From Leadbetterella byssophila_A (lineage in GTDB: Bacteria > Bacteroidota > Bacteroidia > Cytophagales > Spirosomataceae), in assembly GCA_040394735.1 (NCBI GenBank), contig JBEBRR010000039.1, positions 1 through 37,267 on the forward strand: a stretch of DNA of 37,267 bases. The letters run 5' to 3'. A program made the translations under genes and the position numbers. Each line of letters begins with the position of its first letter. Position 1 is the first letter of the stretch. Positions 26,293-33,402 of this stretch are shown here, in pieces. Under the pieces are notes generated by a model. The model was not told the origin of the DNA, did not search any database, and worked only from the letters and a program-made list of their open reading frames with translations.

Positions 26293-27036
26293 TTAACGTC
26301 CTCCTGTTACATCAATAAATATTCCCGTGGAATAGGAAGACTGCTCACCTGCCAGCCAGAGAACGGCTTCAGCCACTTCACCTGCCAACCCGCCTCTTTT
26401 TAAGGGGATCGTCTCCTTTATCCGTTCAATCCTTTCCGGCTCCCCGCCTGAAGCATGGATATCGGTATATATAAATGCAGGACGAACCGCATTTACACGA
26501 ATATTTTCCCCGGCTAATTCTTTAGCTAGCCCGATGGTCAGAGAATCCACAGCTCCTTTTGATGCCGCATAGTCAATATATTCAAAGGGGGCTCCTGTTC
26601 TTGATGCAATGGAAGAAACATTGACAATGGTCCCTCCGTTCCCGCCATACCTCGGAGACATTCTTTTAACGGCCTCCCTGCAACAGATAAATATACCTAA
26701 TGTATTGACCTCAAATATCCGTTGCAGCCTCTGCCAGGTGATATTTTCTAACCTGCACTGGGGTTCCAGTATTCCGGCATTATTAACTACTGAAGTTAAA
26801 TTTCCGAATGCCGCATCTACTTCTCCAAATAAACGGACAATATCCTCTTCCCTCGAAACATCCGCCTGAAAGGCCTTTGCCCGGCCACCGGTTGCCCGGA
26901 TTTTGCTTACCACCGATTCTGCCGCTTCTTTGTTTTGATTATAATTCACAGCTACGGCAAATCCTCTTTCAGCTGCAAGCAGAGCGGTAGCCGCACCAAT
27001 GCCCCGGCCCGCACCTGTTATCAACATTGTTTTCAT
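26293..27036 (-). CDS. Short-chain dehydrogenase/reductase, YgfF-like
   Basis: A 247-residue classical SDR. The cofactor motif is TGAGRGIG at 7-14 and NNAG at 85-88. The catalytic residues are Ser142, Tyr156 and Lys160 in DYAASKGAVDSL. The stretches CCREAVKRM, VRPAFIYTDIHASGGEPER and STGIFIDVTGGR are strongly reminiscent of E. coli YgfF, whose substrate is not established. Asn31 after the second strand, rather than Asp, suggests NADP(H) is possible. With a lyase and KdgF-like gene downstream, reduction of the keto-uronate (DEH) is an attractive role but rests only on position. A 139-base gap separates it from the lyase gene. Confidence 0.88.
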   Translation of the reverse strand: MKTMLITGAGRGIGAATALLAAERGFAVAVNYNQNKEAAESVVSKIRATGGRAKAFQADVSREEDIVRLFGEVDAAFGNLTSVVNNAGILEPQCRLENITWQRLQRIFEVNTLGIFICCREAVKRMSPRYGGNGGTIVNVSSIASRTGAPFEYIDYAASKGAVDSLTIGLAKELAGENIRVNAVRPAFIYTDIHASGGEPERIERIKETIPLKRGGLAGEVAEAVLWLAGEQSSYSTGIFIDVTGGR

Positions 27037-27064
27037 CCGAAAATATTTTATCTCTGTAAACTGC

Positions 27065-27385
27065 TCATTTCCCTTTAGGCTTCAGCACACTTTCATATGC
27101 CGATAAAAGGGCCTCTTTTATTATCTCCCGGGGCACTTCATCCAGCAGAAAAGTGGTAATTCCTCTCTCTCCCCATTTATTCGGAACAGGGTAAATACCG
27201 GCTCCCGCTTCGCAAAAAGCGCTTTGCTCCGGCCGTGTCAAAAAAATATTGGCCGAATGATCTCTTTCGAGATAAGTGGCGAACATTCTTTTCCCCGTCA
27301 CCCTGAACCCGATCCTGTCAAAATGCAGGCACGATTCCGTTCCCGGAAAGGAAAGGGCCAGTTCCTCAAATTCTTCCCCTGTCAT
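27065..27385 (-). CDS. YjbR/MmcQ-family small protein
   Basis: A 106-residue protein with the CyaY-like fold family pattern: an N-terminal helix then ALSFPGTESCLHFDRIGFRV, a strand with GKRMFATY, then PVPNKWGERGITTFLLDEVP and a final helix. Length is normal for the family (about 105-120). Members are listed as putative DNA-binding proteins, but the biochemical role is not established. It precedes the SDR gene by 28 bases and probably shares its transcript; I see no functional link with the uronate genes. It is divergent from the hybrid kinase gene. Confidence 0.85.
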   Translation of the reverse strand: MTGEEFEELALSFPGTESCLHFDRIGFRVTGKRMFATYLERDHSANIFLTRPEQSAFCEAGAGIYPVPNKWGERGITTFLLDEVPREIIKEALLSAYESVLKPKGK

Positions 27386-27462
27386 TATCCCTGTTTTTTC
27401 TCAACTGCTAATATCATTGAAAATCAATTATTTTCCAATGATACCGTTACTGGAAAACCGTT

Positions 27463-27470
27463 TATCTTTG
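27463..27470 (+). promoter_or_regulatory. Putative -7 element of the hybrid kinase gene
   Basis: TATCTTTG exactly matches TAnnTTTG and lies 18 bases before the ATG at 27489. No TTTG is visible at the -33 position, so this may be an activator-dependent promoter or a chance match. Confidence 0.4.
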
Positions 27471-27488
27471 TTCAGAGAAACGACATCC

Positions 27489-30407
27489 ATGACACGCTGC
27501 AGCTACATACCTTTCTTTTTTTTCGCCGTGATGTGCGCAGCGGGAGCATTGACTGCACAAACCAACACGGCAGCGCTTACCATAAAAAAAGAACAATGGA
27601 GTACCGTATACCTGAACAATTACCCCTGGCGGTTTCAGGCAGGAGATGACCCTGGATGGGCAAAGCCAGAAGCAGATGACAGCCGGTGGGAAACACTGAA
27701 CCCTAATTTCGGGAATGACAGTCTTCCCAAAAACTGGGAAGGGTACGGCTGGTTCCGGATATGGGTCAGGAAAAGCGACCCCGCCGCCACTGACACCTGG
27801 GGGCTATATCTCAATCATGACGGGGCATCGGAGATCTATTGGGACGGCCGTAAAGTAGCCGGTACCGGCCGGTTCAGCACTTCAGGAACAGACTGGGTGG
27901 CCCGGCGGGACCCCTATGCCATACTGCCCGTGGCCATCCCAGACACGCTACCTCACCTGCTGGCCATCCGCTATTGCAATTTCCGGCCTGCTTACCCGGA
28001 TTTTGCAGGCTTTCAGCTATGGGCCGGTGATATGCATACCATGAACGTGCAGCGAAGGGAAGCCCAGCGTTTCATTGATTTTATATTGCTAAGCGGAGCC
28101 GCCCAGGCCATCCTTATTGTACTCCACCTGCTTTTGTTTGCTTTTTACCCGGCCAACAAAACCAATCTCTATTACAGCCTTTTTGTATTCAACACTTTAG
28201 CCGCGCTTTATTTCCGATATCTGATAGAAGCCGCTACCGATCCCTATACCCAGGCTTTTGCTTTCCGGCTTTTTCAGTCGTGTGTTGATCTCATCAATTT
28301 TACACAGCTGCTGCTCCTGTATACCATAAGTTATCATAAGCTGCCCGTCAGGCGGCTGGGATTATTCGGCAGCATTACCCTTTGTCAGCTGATCTACAAC
28401 GGGCTCCATTGGGAAGAGCTGTCAGAAGGTTTTTCTTCTGCCGGTGCATGGCGGATAGCTACCGCAGTCATTGCCATCATCTTTTTTTCTGAAGGAGCGC
28501 GTGCCATTATCAGCGCTATCCGCAAAGGGAACAGGCGTCTCTGGCTGATTGCCGGCGGGATGGTGGTGCTGGGGATCATCAATATTGCAGTGGGAATGAA
28601 CCTCTTTCAGTGGTTTACATTCAGGCAGATCATGACAGCCATGAGCTTTACCTCCCTGCTTATCCCCGTACTGTTTTCCATTTACCTGGCCCTGGACGTA
28701 GCCGATACCAACCGGCGGCTGGCCCGGCAGCTGAAGGAGAACGGGGAACTCTCTGCCAGAACGTTGGCACAGGAACAGGAAAAAACCAAATTAATTAAGG
28801 AACAGGCCGAAAACCTGGAACAGGCTGTGCTGGAGCGTACAGAGCAGGTCAGGCAGCAGGCCCGCCGCCTGCAGGAAATGGATGAAGCCAAATCGCGTTT
28901 TTTTGTTAACCTTACCCATGAGTTCAAAACACCGCTGACTCTCATTATGAATCCGGCCCGCGAGCTGCTGGATCAGGCACACACCGAAGAAGGCAAACAG
29001 TATGCCCGCTACATTCTCCAGAACAGCGAACGCCTGCTGCAGCTCATCAGCCAGCTGCTGGACCTGAGCAAACTGGAAAGCGGCCATGTGGAGATCTGTA
29101 CCGAACCCCTGGAAATGATCAGCTGGCTCAGAACGTATATATCACATTATTATTCACTTGCCGGGCACCGGCAGATTGAACTATCTTTTTCATCACCGGC
29201 GGATCAGCTGTGGGTAAATGCCGATCCGGACAAGCTGGAAAAAATTTTACAAAATCTTCTTTCCAATGCCCTGAAATTCACCGGTTCAGGAGGGGCCGTC
29301 GCCGTAAAACTGGAAAGCAGCACCAATAATTATTTTACCCTGACCGTTTCCGATACCGGCTCGGGCATTCCCGAAAACAAACTGGCTTATATCTTCGACC
29401 GTTTTTACCAGGCAGATTCTTCGGATACCCGGGCAAAGGGAGGTGCCGGTATAGGACTGGCCCTCACCCGGGAGCTCACGCGGCTTCTGGGCGGAAGCAT
29501 TACCGTAACAAGCACCGAAGGCCGGGGCACCACGTTTGTGGTGATGCTCCCGTTTACCGAAGTAGCGGGAGAGCAGCAAAATCCGGTTTCGGTTTTCCCG
29601 GAACCCGTGCCGGACCCACCTGATGCAGACGGGTTCAACAGTGAAATGAACGATGAACTTCCGGTGGTTCTTGTGGTAGAAGACCATGCCGACCTGCAGA
29701 ATTTCATCCGCCGGACACTGAGCAGCTCATACAACGTGATCACGGCACCGGATGGCAGGGAAGGGATCGGATCGGCCCTCCTGCATATCCCCACACTGGT
29801 GATTACTGATCTTATGATGCCCGAAAAAGACGGTTACCAGGTATGCCATGCCCTGAAAACAGATGAGCGAACCAGTCATATCCCTGTTGTTATACTTACA
29901 GCCAGAGCTGATCAGGAGAGCAGGGTACAGGGAATCGAAACCGGAGCCGATGCTTACCTCGCCAAACCTTTTGACCAGCGGGAATTACTGGCCATAATGG
30001 AAAACCTGATCCGCACCCGTCACCAGCTGCGGGAAAAGTACGGGAAAAATAATGTATGGCTCAGCGCGCCGGAGACACTCCCCTCCATTGAGCAGGTATT
30101 TTTGGAACGCGTACGCCGGGCCGTTGAAACACATATAGATGACGACCAATACAGCGCCGACAGGCTGGGCAACGATGTGGGCCTGAGCCGCACGCAGCTT
30201 CACCGCAAGCTCAAAGCCCTGATCAGCCAAAGCCCCGGAGAGCTCATCCGTACCGTTCGGATGCAATACGCATACGGGCTGCTCAGGCAGCGCATAGCCA
30301 CCGTATCTGAAGTGGCGTACAAGGTGGGATATGGCAATCCCGCCAATTTTTCCACCACTTTTTCCAGGCACTTCGGTTTTCCACCGAGCGAAGTGCCGGC
30401 TGGCTGA
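27489..30407 (+). CDS. Hybrid two-component regulator: jelly-roll sensor, 7TM, histidine kinase, receiver, AraC output
   Basis: The start at 27489 yields a signal peptide (cut near LTAQ) and 972 residues; upstream in-frame ATGs lack one. Order: periplasmic domain about 30-180, resembling a galactose-binding/GH2-like jelly roll (DDSRWETL, YGWFRIWVR, SEIYWDGRKVAGTG); a 7TM block about 195-402; coiled coil 405-465; HisKA with phospho-His477 (NLTHEFKTPL); ATPase domain with Asn593 (NLLSNALKFT), SDTGSGIP and GGAGIGLAL; receiver 725-840 with phospho-Asp774 (VITDLMMPE) and Lys826; AraC HTH about 865-970. All key residues are present, so it should sense and bind DNA in a single protein. The target genes are probably local but unproven. 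Confidence 0.93.
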   Translation: MTRCSYIPFFFFAVMCAAGALTAQTNTAALTIKKEQWSTVYLNNYPWRFQAGDDPGWAKPEADDSRWETLNPNFGNDSLPKNWEGYGWFRIWVRKSDPAATDTWGLYLNHDGASEIYWDGRKVAGTGRFSTSGTDWVARRDPYAILPVAIPDTLPHLLAIRYCNFRPAYPDFAGFQLWAGDMHTMNVQRREAQRFIDFILLSGAAQAILIVLHLLLFAFYPANKTNLYYSLFVFNTLAALYFRYLIEAATDPYTQAFAFRLFQSCVDLINFTQLLLLYTISYHKLPVRRLGLFGSITLCQLIYNGLHWEELSEGFSSAGAWRIATAVIAIIFFSEGARAIISAIRKGNRRLWLIAGGMVVLGIINIAVGMNLFQWFTFRQIMTAMSFTSLLIPVLFSIYLALDVADTNRRLARQLKENGELSARTLAQEQEKTKLIKEQAENLEQAVLERTEQVRQQARRLQEMDEAKSRFFVNLTHEFKTPLTLIMNPARELLDQAHTEEGKQYARYILQNSERLLQLISQLLDLSKLESGHVEICTEPLEMISWLRTYISHYYSLAGHRQIELSFSSPADQLWVNADPDKLEKILQNLLSNALKFTGSGGAVAVKLESSTNNYFTLTVSDTGSGIPENKLAYIFDRFYQADSSDTRAKGGAGIGLALTRELTRLLGGSITVTSTEGRGTTFVVMLPFTEVAGEQQNPVSVFPEPVPDPPDADGFNSEMNDELPVVLVVEDHADLQNFIRRTLSSSYNVITAPDGREGIGSALLHIPTLVITDLMMPEKDGYQVCHALKTDERTSHIPVVILTARADQESRVQGIETGADAYLAKPFDQRELLAIMENLIRTRHQLREKYGKNNVWLSAPETLPSIEQVFLERVRRAVETHIDDDQYSADRLGNDVGLSRTQLHRKLKALISQSPGELIRTVRMQYAYGLLRQRIATVSEVAYKVGYGNPANFSTTFSRHFGFPPSEVPAG

Positions 30408-30563
30408 AGCCCGGTGCAACAAAATCAAATCTATTTGCAACACCGCCAAAAGCCCTGTTTCCCGCCTTACCCGTAATTTTGATGCAGTTAAAAACTGAAC
30501 CCGTGAAATGGCAAAAGCATTTAACCCTACCCAACCGGTAATGAACAAAACTCTTTACTCGTA

Positions 30564-30574
30564 ACTCACTACTC
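30564..30574 (-). repeat. Intergenic GAGTAGTGAGT repeat (copy 2)
   Basis: ACTCACTACTC is the exact reverse complement of GAGTAGTGAGT found at 23949-23959 and 35281-35291. It lies in the 186-base gap before the small lipoprotein gene. Outside the 11-mer the match to the other copies is poor. Confidence 0.5.
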
Positions 30575-30593
30575 AAAACTAATATATCTACCT

Positions 30594-30944
30594 ATGAAAA
30601 GTATTTTATCAGCAGCTGTCTTAATCTGGATGCTTATGGCGTGCCGGCAGCAGGAACAAGGTATTCAGGGCAAATGGAACAGCCTGCACTCTGAAGGATT
30701 TACGCTCTATTTCCGTGAAGACGGCACAGTAGATGCGTTTGACAACGGCAAGTCGTTTTCTTCCGGCTTCTACAAGACGTCCGGAGATACGATCATCGTT
30801 TATGAGCCTAATCTTCAGGCCTATCCTGCGGTTTATACCCTTCAGTTTAAGGGAGACAAAGTCACCTGGCATGTAGTATCCGATACCCTTTCGGGGAGAC
30901 GGAAGGCCATGGACGGAAGTGCATTTAAGCGGATGAACGATTAG
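30594..30944 (+). CDS. Small lipoprotein of unknown function
   Basis: A 116-residue protein with a lipoprotein signal, lipobox MLMAC (Cys17). The body (about 24-116) alternates beta-strand patterns: GKWNSLHSEGFTLYFREDGT, then TSGDTIIVYEPN and YTLQFKGDKVTWHV. This resembles the small lipocalin-like or copper-resistance-like beta-barrel lipoproteins common in Bacteroidota, but I do not recognise a defined family. The gene lies 38 bases before the cytochrome c peroxidase gene in the same direction, so the two probably share a transcript. Confidence 0.75.
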   Translation: MKSILSAAVLIWMLMACRQQEQGIQGKWNSLHSEGFTLYFREDGTVDAFDNGKSFSSGFYKTSGDTIIVYEPNLQAYPAVYTLQFKGDKVTWHVVSDTLSGRRKAMDGSAFKRMND

Positions 30945-30982
30945 CCTGCCACGGTATGAGGAGGATCAATTGATGTATATTT

Positions 30983-31942
30983 ATGGAAAAGAAGCTCATT
31001 GTCACAACGACGGCAATCCTGACCATCGCATTTCTTGTTATCCGCAAGGATACGGAGAACATACCGGGTGATAAAGTCACCCTGGGCAGGCAGCTGTTTT
31101 TTGACCCTATTCTTTCATCTACCCGGAAGATCAGCTGCGCCTCCTGCCATAAGCCCGAGTTTGCATTCGCAGACAGCAGCGTTATCAGCCCCGGTGTATA
31201 TGACCGTAAAGGTACACGTAATACCCCCTCCGCCATGAACCTGACAGATGATGTCAGCTTTTTTTGGGACGGCCGCGCAGCCACCCTTGAAGAGCAGGCA
31301 CTCCTTCCTATTGCCAGCCCCCACGAAATGGATCTGCCCGTAGACAGTGCGGTGACCCGCCTGAACAGCAGTGAACACTACCGGCGGGCTTTCCGACAGG
31401 TATTCGGGCAGTTGCCGGATGCCCGGAATCTCGCACAGGCTCTGGCCGGGTTTCAGCGCTCACTGGAAACTGCCGATACCCCCTTTGATGACTGGCGACT
31501 GAATGACAATGCAGATGCGGTAAGCGAATCCGTCAAAAGAGGCTTTGCGATCTTTAACAGCAAAGCCCGTTGTTTCCAGTGTCACTTCGGCCCCAATTTT
31601 AACAATACGGAGTTCAGGAACATCGGTCTTTTTGACGGGAAGATATTGCAGGACAGCGGCCGGGCCTCCGTAACCGGGAGGTCCGGAGATCTAGGCAAAT
31701 TCAAGATAGGCCCGTTGCGCAATGTGGCGCTCACTGCCCCCTATATGCACAACGGTATGTTCAGAACGCTCCGCGAGGTAATTGATTATTACGACGATCC
31801 CGATAAGGTGGTCCCCGATCCCATTAACCGGGATTCATTATTATCCCGGCCACTGAATCTGACGGAACAGGAGAAAACAGACCTTGAAAATTTCCTGCGT
31901 TCGCTTACAGACAGGGGCCTGGGTACCGCTACACCCTTCTGA
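30983..31942 (+). CDS. Di-haem cytochrome c peroxidase (CcpA/MauG family)
   Basis: A 319-residue periplasmic protein with an N-terminal hydrophobic segment (about 5-20) that may stay as an anchor. Two c-type haem sites are seen: SCASCH (Cys52, Cys55, His56) and RCFQCH (Cys197, Cys200, His201). GRQLFFDPILSS and FFWDGRAATLEEQA are typical of the peroxidatic domain. PYMHNGMF near 253-260 supplies Met for the high-potential haem. It reduces hydrogen peroxide with electrons from a small cytochrome, or oxidises another substrate if MauG-like. It stops one base before the convergent META gene. Confidence 0.92.
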   Translation: MEKKLIVTTTAILTIAFLVIRKDTENIPGDKVTLGRQLFFDPILSSTRKISCASCHKPEFAFADSSVISPGVYDRKGTRNTPSAMNLTDDVSFFWDGRAATLEEQALLPIASPHEMDLPVDSAVTRLNSSEHYRRAFRQVFGQLPDARNLAQALAGFQRSLETADTPFDDWRLNDNADAVSESVKRGFAIFNSKARCFQCHFGPNFNNTEFRNIGLFDGKILQDSGRASVTGRSGDLGKFKIGPLRNVALTAPYMHNGMFRTLREVIDYYDDPDKVVPDPINRDSLLSRPLNLTEQEKTDLENFLRSLTDRGLGTATPF

Positions 31943-31943
31943 A

Positions 31944-32411
31944 TCAGGGCTTGTCTACCCCTTCCAGCCTGGCCAGACTTTCGTTGTTTTCATTGTTCAA
32001 CGAAAGCATCCCGCCTTCAATCCGGTATTTTTTAACATTTTCCAGTACAGTCAAAAACTGCTGTTCTACCTCCAGGTTAGGACACGCCATGAGTGTGGCC
32101 CGCATTTTGGTAAACGTGATTCCGTTATTTTCACTTAATGCAAATCCACCTCCTACTCCGTTGCACCCGGCGTTTCCGGTTACAGTACTGTCGGCCTCAG
32201 TGAAGCGGAGATGCGGAGTCATCTTAAAAGTAGTATCTAAAACCACGGCGCTGCCATTAAGTTCAGTGAGGTTCCATTGCTTCTCAAACAAGCTTACGGG
32301 AGTGGCCTCAATCACCGCTTCAGTTGTAGTTTCAGTACTCTCTTCTGTGTTTTTGTTATTGCAGGCCGTCAGGGCAATGGCCAGAGCCAGCACATAAAAT
32401 GTTTTTTTCAT
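31944..32411 (-). CDS. META-domain lipoprotein (HslJ-like)
   Basis: The ATG at 32411 gives a lipoprotein signal with lipobox IALTAC and 155 residues; an ATG one codon earlier is equally possible, and the longer frame from 32450 is unlikely. After a Thr/Glu-rich linker comes one META domain: EKQWNLTELNGSAVVLD at the start, then TVTGNAGCNGVGGGF, FTKMRATLMACP and a final strand pair. The two Cys of GCNG and MACP may form a disulfide. META proteins are linked to heat or antibiotic stress in enterobacteria, but their molecular role is not settled. It converges with the peroxidase gene and lies 76 bases downstream of the phosphoesterase gene. Confidence 0.88.
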   Translation of the reverse strand: MKKTFYVLALAIALTACNNKNTEESTETTTEAVIEATPVSLFEKQWNLTELNGSAVVLDTTFKMTPHLRFTEADSTVTGNAGCNGVGGGFALSENNGITFTKMRATLMACPNLEVEQQFLTVLENVKKYRIEGGMLSLNNENNESLARLEGVDKP

Positions 32412-32487
32412 CATTGTATTGAGTTGATTTACAGATAAAATACATGTCAAATTAACCCTTTCCCCGCGGAATAAAAAAATAATCCGG

Positions 32488-33402
32488 CTAAAAGTCGGCT
32501 TCCCGTGAGGTCATCCGGTCCTTCCCGGTAATGATCAGTTTGTTTTCCAGGAGTGTCAAAATCCCGTAAGCATTTCTGTCCGACGTTTCCACCATTCCCT
32601 CCAGAGTAATACAGGGCAGTCCCCGGTACACTTCAAATGCTCCTGCATGGTTATGACCGGAAACTACCGCTTTTACCTGCCTGTATCGGGTTAAAAGAGT
32701 CAGAATCTCGCGGTTGTTAAGCGCTTCATGAGCGTTATTTTCCGGTAGAAGCGGGTGATGGGTAAAAACCAGTACTTTCTTTTTCCCCGCTTTGCGCAAT
32801 TGCCTTTCCAGCCATTTCATCTGCTTTTGGCTGATTCCACCGTTCCAGGGTACCACGTGGGTCCTCCCCTCCTTCTTCTGTTCTTCGGCCAAAAGTTTAA
32901 ATTCGGCCTCCTCTTTACTGCCCGGAACAGTAGCATACGAAGAAAGCTCATTGGTATTTAAAAAGATAAAGCGCCAGCCTGCCCGGTCTACACTGTAATA
33001 GGCCGCCGGCATCCCCAGCATTTTATAAAGGGAGTAAGGAGCTTTCACCGATTCATAATCATGGTTTCCCAAGAGGCTGTACACCGGTGAATGACTCTGC
33101 TTTAGGAGATCTGTAACCGGTGCGAGGTCTTTAGGCCCTTCATCTACCAAATCTCCCAGCACTACCGTAAGGTCTGTTTGCTCCTTATTCAACGCCATTA
33201 CGCTCTCCTTCAGCTTATTCAGCGAAGCCCGGTAAAAACGTGTACCCCTATCTGCCTTATCAGCATATTGAATGTCAGCAATCAGACCTATCCGCAGCGC
33301 CTTCTGCTGCGCATCCACCGCAATATTACCGGAAAAGAAAAACAGGAAAATAAAATATATACGTATTTTAATCATTCTGAGTCTGTTGATAATCAATTTC
33401 AT
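32488..33402 (-). CDS. Secreted metallophosphoesterase, ADP-ribose/CDP-alcohol diphosphatase-like
   Basis: A 304-residue calcineurin-fold hydrolase. An N-terminal basic/hydrophobic signal (hydrophobic 11-25, cut near DAQ) exports it. Metal motifs are DIQ at 43-45 (with Gln where most relatives have His), GD at 83-84, GNHD at 112-115, THHPLLP near 215 and GHNH near 250. The DxQ motif plus GLIADIQYADKADRGTRFYR is characteristic of the Mn-dependent ADP-ribose/CDP-alcohol diphosphatase group. An exported version would act on nucleotide-diphosphate or phosphodiester substrates outside the cytoplasm. The start overlaps the previous gene's stop by four bases (ATGA), implying coupled translation. Confidence 0.87.
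   Translation of the reverse strand: MKLIINRLRMIKIRIYFIFLFFFSGNIAVDAQQKALRIGLIADIQYADKADRGTRFYRASLNKLKESVMALNKEQTDLTVVLGDLVDEGPKDLAPVTDLLKQSHSPVYSLLGNHDYESVKAPYSLYKMLGMPAAYYSVDRAGWRFIFLNTNELSSYATVPGSKEEAEFKLLAEEQKKEGRTHVVPWNGGISQKQMKWLERQLRKAGKKKVLVFTHHPLLPENNAHEALNNREILTLLTRYRQVKAVVSGHNHAGAFEVYRGLPCITLEGMVETSDRNAYGILTLLENKLIITGKDRMTSREADF

Noticed and set aside
26293..27036. SDR considered as a proven DEH reductase of an alginate pathway
   Set aside because: The sequence pattern is closest to YgfF (HASGGEP, CCREAVKRM), whose substrate is not established. The uronate role is kept only as a positional hypothesis.
30474..30481. TAATTTTG as a -7 element for the small lipoprotein gene
   Set aside because: No TTTG at the right distance upstream and more than 110 bases from the start codon; a chance match is likely in AT-rich DNA.
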